Below are positions 62,196-64,000 of a stretch of 64,000 bases of DNA, piece after piece (the stretch's first letter is position 1; each line of letters begins with the position of its first letter). The notes below the pieces were generated by a model. That model had not been told where the DNA came from, ran no database searches, and was given only the letters and a program-made list of their open reading frames with translations. Origin of the DNA: JBAXAM01 sp037142515 (GTDB lineage: Bacteria > Pseudomonadota > Gammaproteobacteria > UBA9339); the NCBI GenBank assembly GCA_037142515.1, contig JBAXAM010000001.1:109678-173677 (forward strand), given 5' to 3'. The position numbers and the translations under genes were made by a program.

Positions 62196-63614
62196 ATGCG
62201 CGAACTAAAAACTCAAGTCGTGGTACTAGGCAGCGGACCAGGCGGGTATTCTGCCGCGTTTCGAGCAGCAGATTTAGGCAAGCAAGTTATTTTAATCGAA
62301 CGCCATGAAAGTCTTGGCGGCGTTTGTCTTAATGTCGGTTGTATTCCATCTAAAGCTCTGTTACACGCTGCCCGTGTCTTAGACGAAACTAAGCAATTTT
62401 GCGCACACGGCATTGCTTTTGGTGATCCACAAATCGATATTGATAAACTGCGCAGCTGGAAAGAGGGCATTGTTAAGCGTTTAACTACTGGCTTAAAAGG
62501 ATTGGCTAGGCAGCGAAAAATTGCCGTCCTGACAGGAGCTGGTAAATTTATTTCTGCCAATCAAATTGAGGTTGCTACTGCTGAAGAACTTGTTCTGGTT
62601 TCCTTCGAAAATGCAATTATTGCTGTTGGTTCCGCGCCTGTTAAATTACCTTTTATCCCAAAAGACCCACGCATTATGGACTCGACTGATGCTCTCAATT
62701 TAGCAGAAATTCCAAAAGAAATGCTGGTTATTGGTGGCGGTATCATTGGTTTGGAAATGGCAACGGTTTATAGTTCTTTGGGCAGTAAAATAACCGTAGT
62801 TGAATTGATGCCACAATTAATTCCAGGCGTTGATGCCGATATTGTTAAACCACTGCAGCAATATAATTCAAAAAAAATAACGCAAATTCTATTATCAACC
62901 AAGGTATCCAAGGTGGAAGCGAAACCTGATGGTATTTGGGTAACTTTTGAAGGTGAAAAAGCACCAGTTGAGCCACAACGCTTTGATCGTGTTTTGGTAG
63001 CTGTTGGACGTACACCAAATGGCAAGCTAATTGATGCCGAAAAAGCAGGGGTCAACGTTGATACCAAGGGCTTTATCTCGGTTGATGAACAAATGCGTAC
63101 CAATATTTCTCATATTTTTGCGATTGGTGATGTTGTTGGCAATCCAATGCTAGCACACAAAGCAGTTCCTGAAGGAAGGATGGCCGCTGAAATTATTGCT
63201 GGGCTAAATACTCATCCTCGCAGCAAATATATCCCCAGCGTCGCCTATACTGACCCAGAAGTTGCAACAGTAGGCTTAAGTGAAAATGAAGCCAAGACTC
63301 AGGGAATTGCCTACACCAAAGCTGTTTTCCCATGGCTCGCAAGCGGTCGCTCTTTGAGTTTAGGCAGACAAGAAGGTTTGACAAAATTACTTTTTGATCC
63401 AATCTCGAAAAAACTCCTAGGCGGAGGTATTGTTGGTCCCAATGCAGGTGAATTAATTTCAGAAATAACATTAGCAATTGAAGCCGGTGCAGACGCAGAA
63501 ACACTTGCCCATGTTATTCATCCCCACCCAACTTTATCCGAAACCATAATGATGACAGCAGAAGTTTTTTTAGGCACTGTCACTGATCTTTATATTTCAA
63601 ATACAAATAAATAG
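62196..63614 (+). CDS. lpd: Dihydrolipoamide dehydrogenase
   Basis: Flavoprotein E3 that reoxidises dihydrolipoyl groups of 2-oxoacid dehydrogenase or glycine cleavage complexes with NAD+. 472 residues, full length. FAD-binding GSGPGGYSAAFRAADLG near residue 12, redox disulfide GGVCLNVGCIPSKAL, NAD-binding VIGGGIIGLEMATVYSSLG, second FAD motif FAIGDV and the active-site HPHPTLSET near the C-terminus are intact. It sits next to ampE with no aceE or aceF, so it may serve 2-oxoglutarate dehydrogenase or glycine cleavage rather than pyruvate dehydrogenase, in keeping with the nifJ route. Confidence 0.97.
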   Translation: MRELKTQVVVLGSGPGGYSAAFRAADLGKQVILIERHESLGGVCLNVGCIPSKALLHAARVLDETKQFCAHGIAFGDPQIDIDKLRSWKEGIVKRLTTGLKGLARQRKIAVLTGAGKFISANQIEVATAEELVLVSFENAIIAVGSAPVKLPFIPKDPRIMDSTDALNLAEIPKEMLVIGGGIIGLEMATVYSSLGSKITVVELMPQLIPGVDADIVKPLQQYNSKKITQILLSTKVSKVEAKPDGIWVTFEGEKAPVEPQRFDRVLVAVGRTPNGKLIDAEKAGVNVDTKGFISVDEQMRTNISHIFAIGDVVGNPMLAHKAVPEGRMAAEIIAGLNTHPRSKYIPSVAYTDPEVATVGLSENEAKTQGIAYTKAVFPWLASGRSLSLGRQEGLTKLLFDPISKKLLGGGIVGPNAGELISEITLAIEAGADAETLAHVIHPHPTLSETIMMTAEVFLGTVTDLYISNTNK

Positions 63615-63618
63615 CACA

Positions 63619-63927
63619 TTAGTCCGATGGCAAATAAAGCACTATACAATTTGCCAACCTGGCTTTGCGATATTTTTCTGTTAATCCTCTTAACAATCTT
63701 CCGGTTTCTTGATCAACAGGAAGATGCTGATTTGCTTCACATACCACTATTGCTCCCAAACGTAATCCACCGCTATATTTATCGATATTTTGTAATACGC
63801 GAAGGAAAACATTACCATTGGCAAAGCGCTGAGTAAGAGACTTCCTTTCACTATAAAACCCAATAGTTGGCGACCAATCATCGCCGTGGACTAGAATAAA
63901 GTCGTCAGGCTTAGTATGTTCACGCAC
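63619..63927 (-). pseudogene. C-terminal fragment, probably of a membrane glycosyltransferase
   Basis: About 102 residues from a GTG, and the same frame is open back to an in-frame TAG at 63988-63990 without any ATG. The sequence FILVHGDDWSPTIGFYSERK resembles the periplasmic C-terminal end of PMT/ArnT-like (GT39/GT83) glycosyltransferases, which place a GDDWS...YYSxRK-type motif after the membrane part. There is no membrane segment in the visible piece. Either the gene has been broken by the stop near the window edge, leaving a remnant, or a frameshift joins it to an upstream frame outside the window. It converges with lpd four bases away. Confidence 0.45.
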
Positions 63928-64000
63928 AAACAGCGCTACTGGATAATTTGATAAAGCAACTTTTTTTCTGTAAATATGTTTAAACTTCTAGCCCTTTTAA

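Noticed and set aside
1..64000. tRNA, rRNA, CRISPR or insertion sequence
   Set aside because: Intergenic gaps are short and contain no cloverleaf, repeat-spacer series or transposase-like frame.

Overview
This window looks like the chromosome of a host-associated, AT-rich gammaproteobacterium. Several housekeeping proteins (Cca, RdgB, PrmC, KdtA, AmpE, Lpd, LptA/LptB, RsmG-ParA-ParB) read like gammaproteobacterial versions. KdtA plus LptAB imply a Gram-negative outer membrane with LPS. Giant coiled-coil proteins with IQ-like motifs, a small Dot/Icm-like membrane protein, an RHS toxin remnant and a J-domain lipoprotein point to an intracellular, Legionellales/Coxiella-like lifestyle. That placement is inference, and I cannot name a genus.

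Layout. (1) 1-12.3 kb: two giant genes that converge with no base between their stop codons. One is a 5'-incomplete coiled-coil gene; the other encodes a ~2375-aa SF2-helicase/coiled-coil protein. (2) 12.4-16.4 kb: a kdtA-prmC-rdgB-DUF2807 lipoprotein-nudF operon on the minus strand. (3) 16.4-24.4 kb: a small Cys/His-rich membrane protein, an AAA_14/DUF4143 ATPase, cca, then psd-rsmG-parA-parB, a second AAA_14/DUF4143 ATPase and murG. (4) 24.4-30 kb: a fermentative module nifJ-ptb-ackA, which would turn pyruvate into acetate and ATP. (5) 30-50.4 kb: a minus-strand run ffh-lptA-lptB-hpf-class III cyclase-giant. The last gene is 15.4 kb long and encodes a 5120-aa protein with the same N-terminal domain, SF2 ATPase core and repeat coiled coils as the giant in region 1. 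(6) 50.4-58.7 kb: accessory DNA, with a frameshifted LVIVD-repeat protein, a RhuM/Fic protein, and a 5'-truncated RHS toxin with a putative immunity gene. (7) 58.7-64 kb: a plus-strand run of pilin-like fimT, an IcmD/DotP-like small membrane protein, adk, a J-domain lipoprotein, ampE and lpd, then the broken tail of a probable glycosyltransferase.

The strongest candidate for an undescribed system is the family of giant SF2-ATPase/coiled-coil proteins. The window holds two full members and one related coiled-coil protein, about 27 kb or more than 40 percent of its length. They share a conserved pre-ATPase domain, a helicase core split by a very large insertion, two classes of ~85-130-residue helical repeats, an IQ-type motif and an aromatic C-terminal segment. 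The 5120-aa member appears co-transcribed with a sensor adenylate cyclase.

Central metabolism is also unusual. Pyruvate:ferredoxin oxidoreductase, a Ptb-family phosphotransacylase and acetate kinase are present. lpd sits directly beside ampE, with no aceEF between them. No rRNA, tRNA, CRISPR array or insertion sequence was recognised, and no gene-free stretch exceeds 300 bases.
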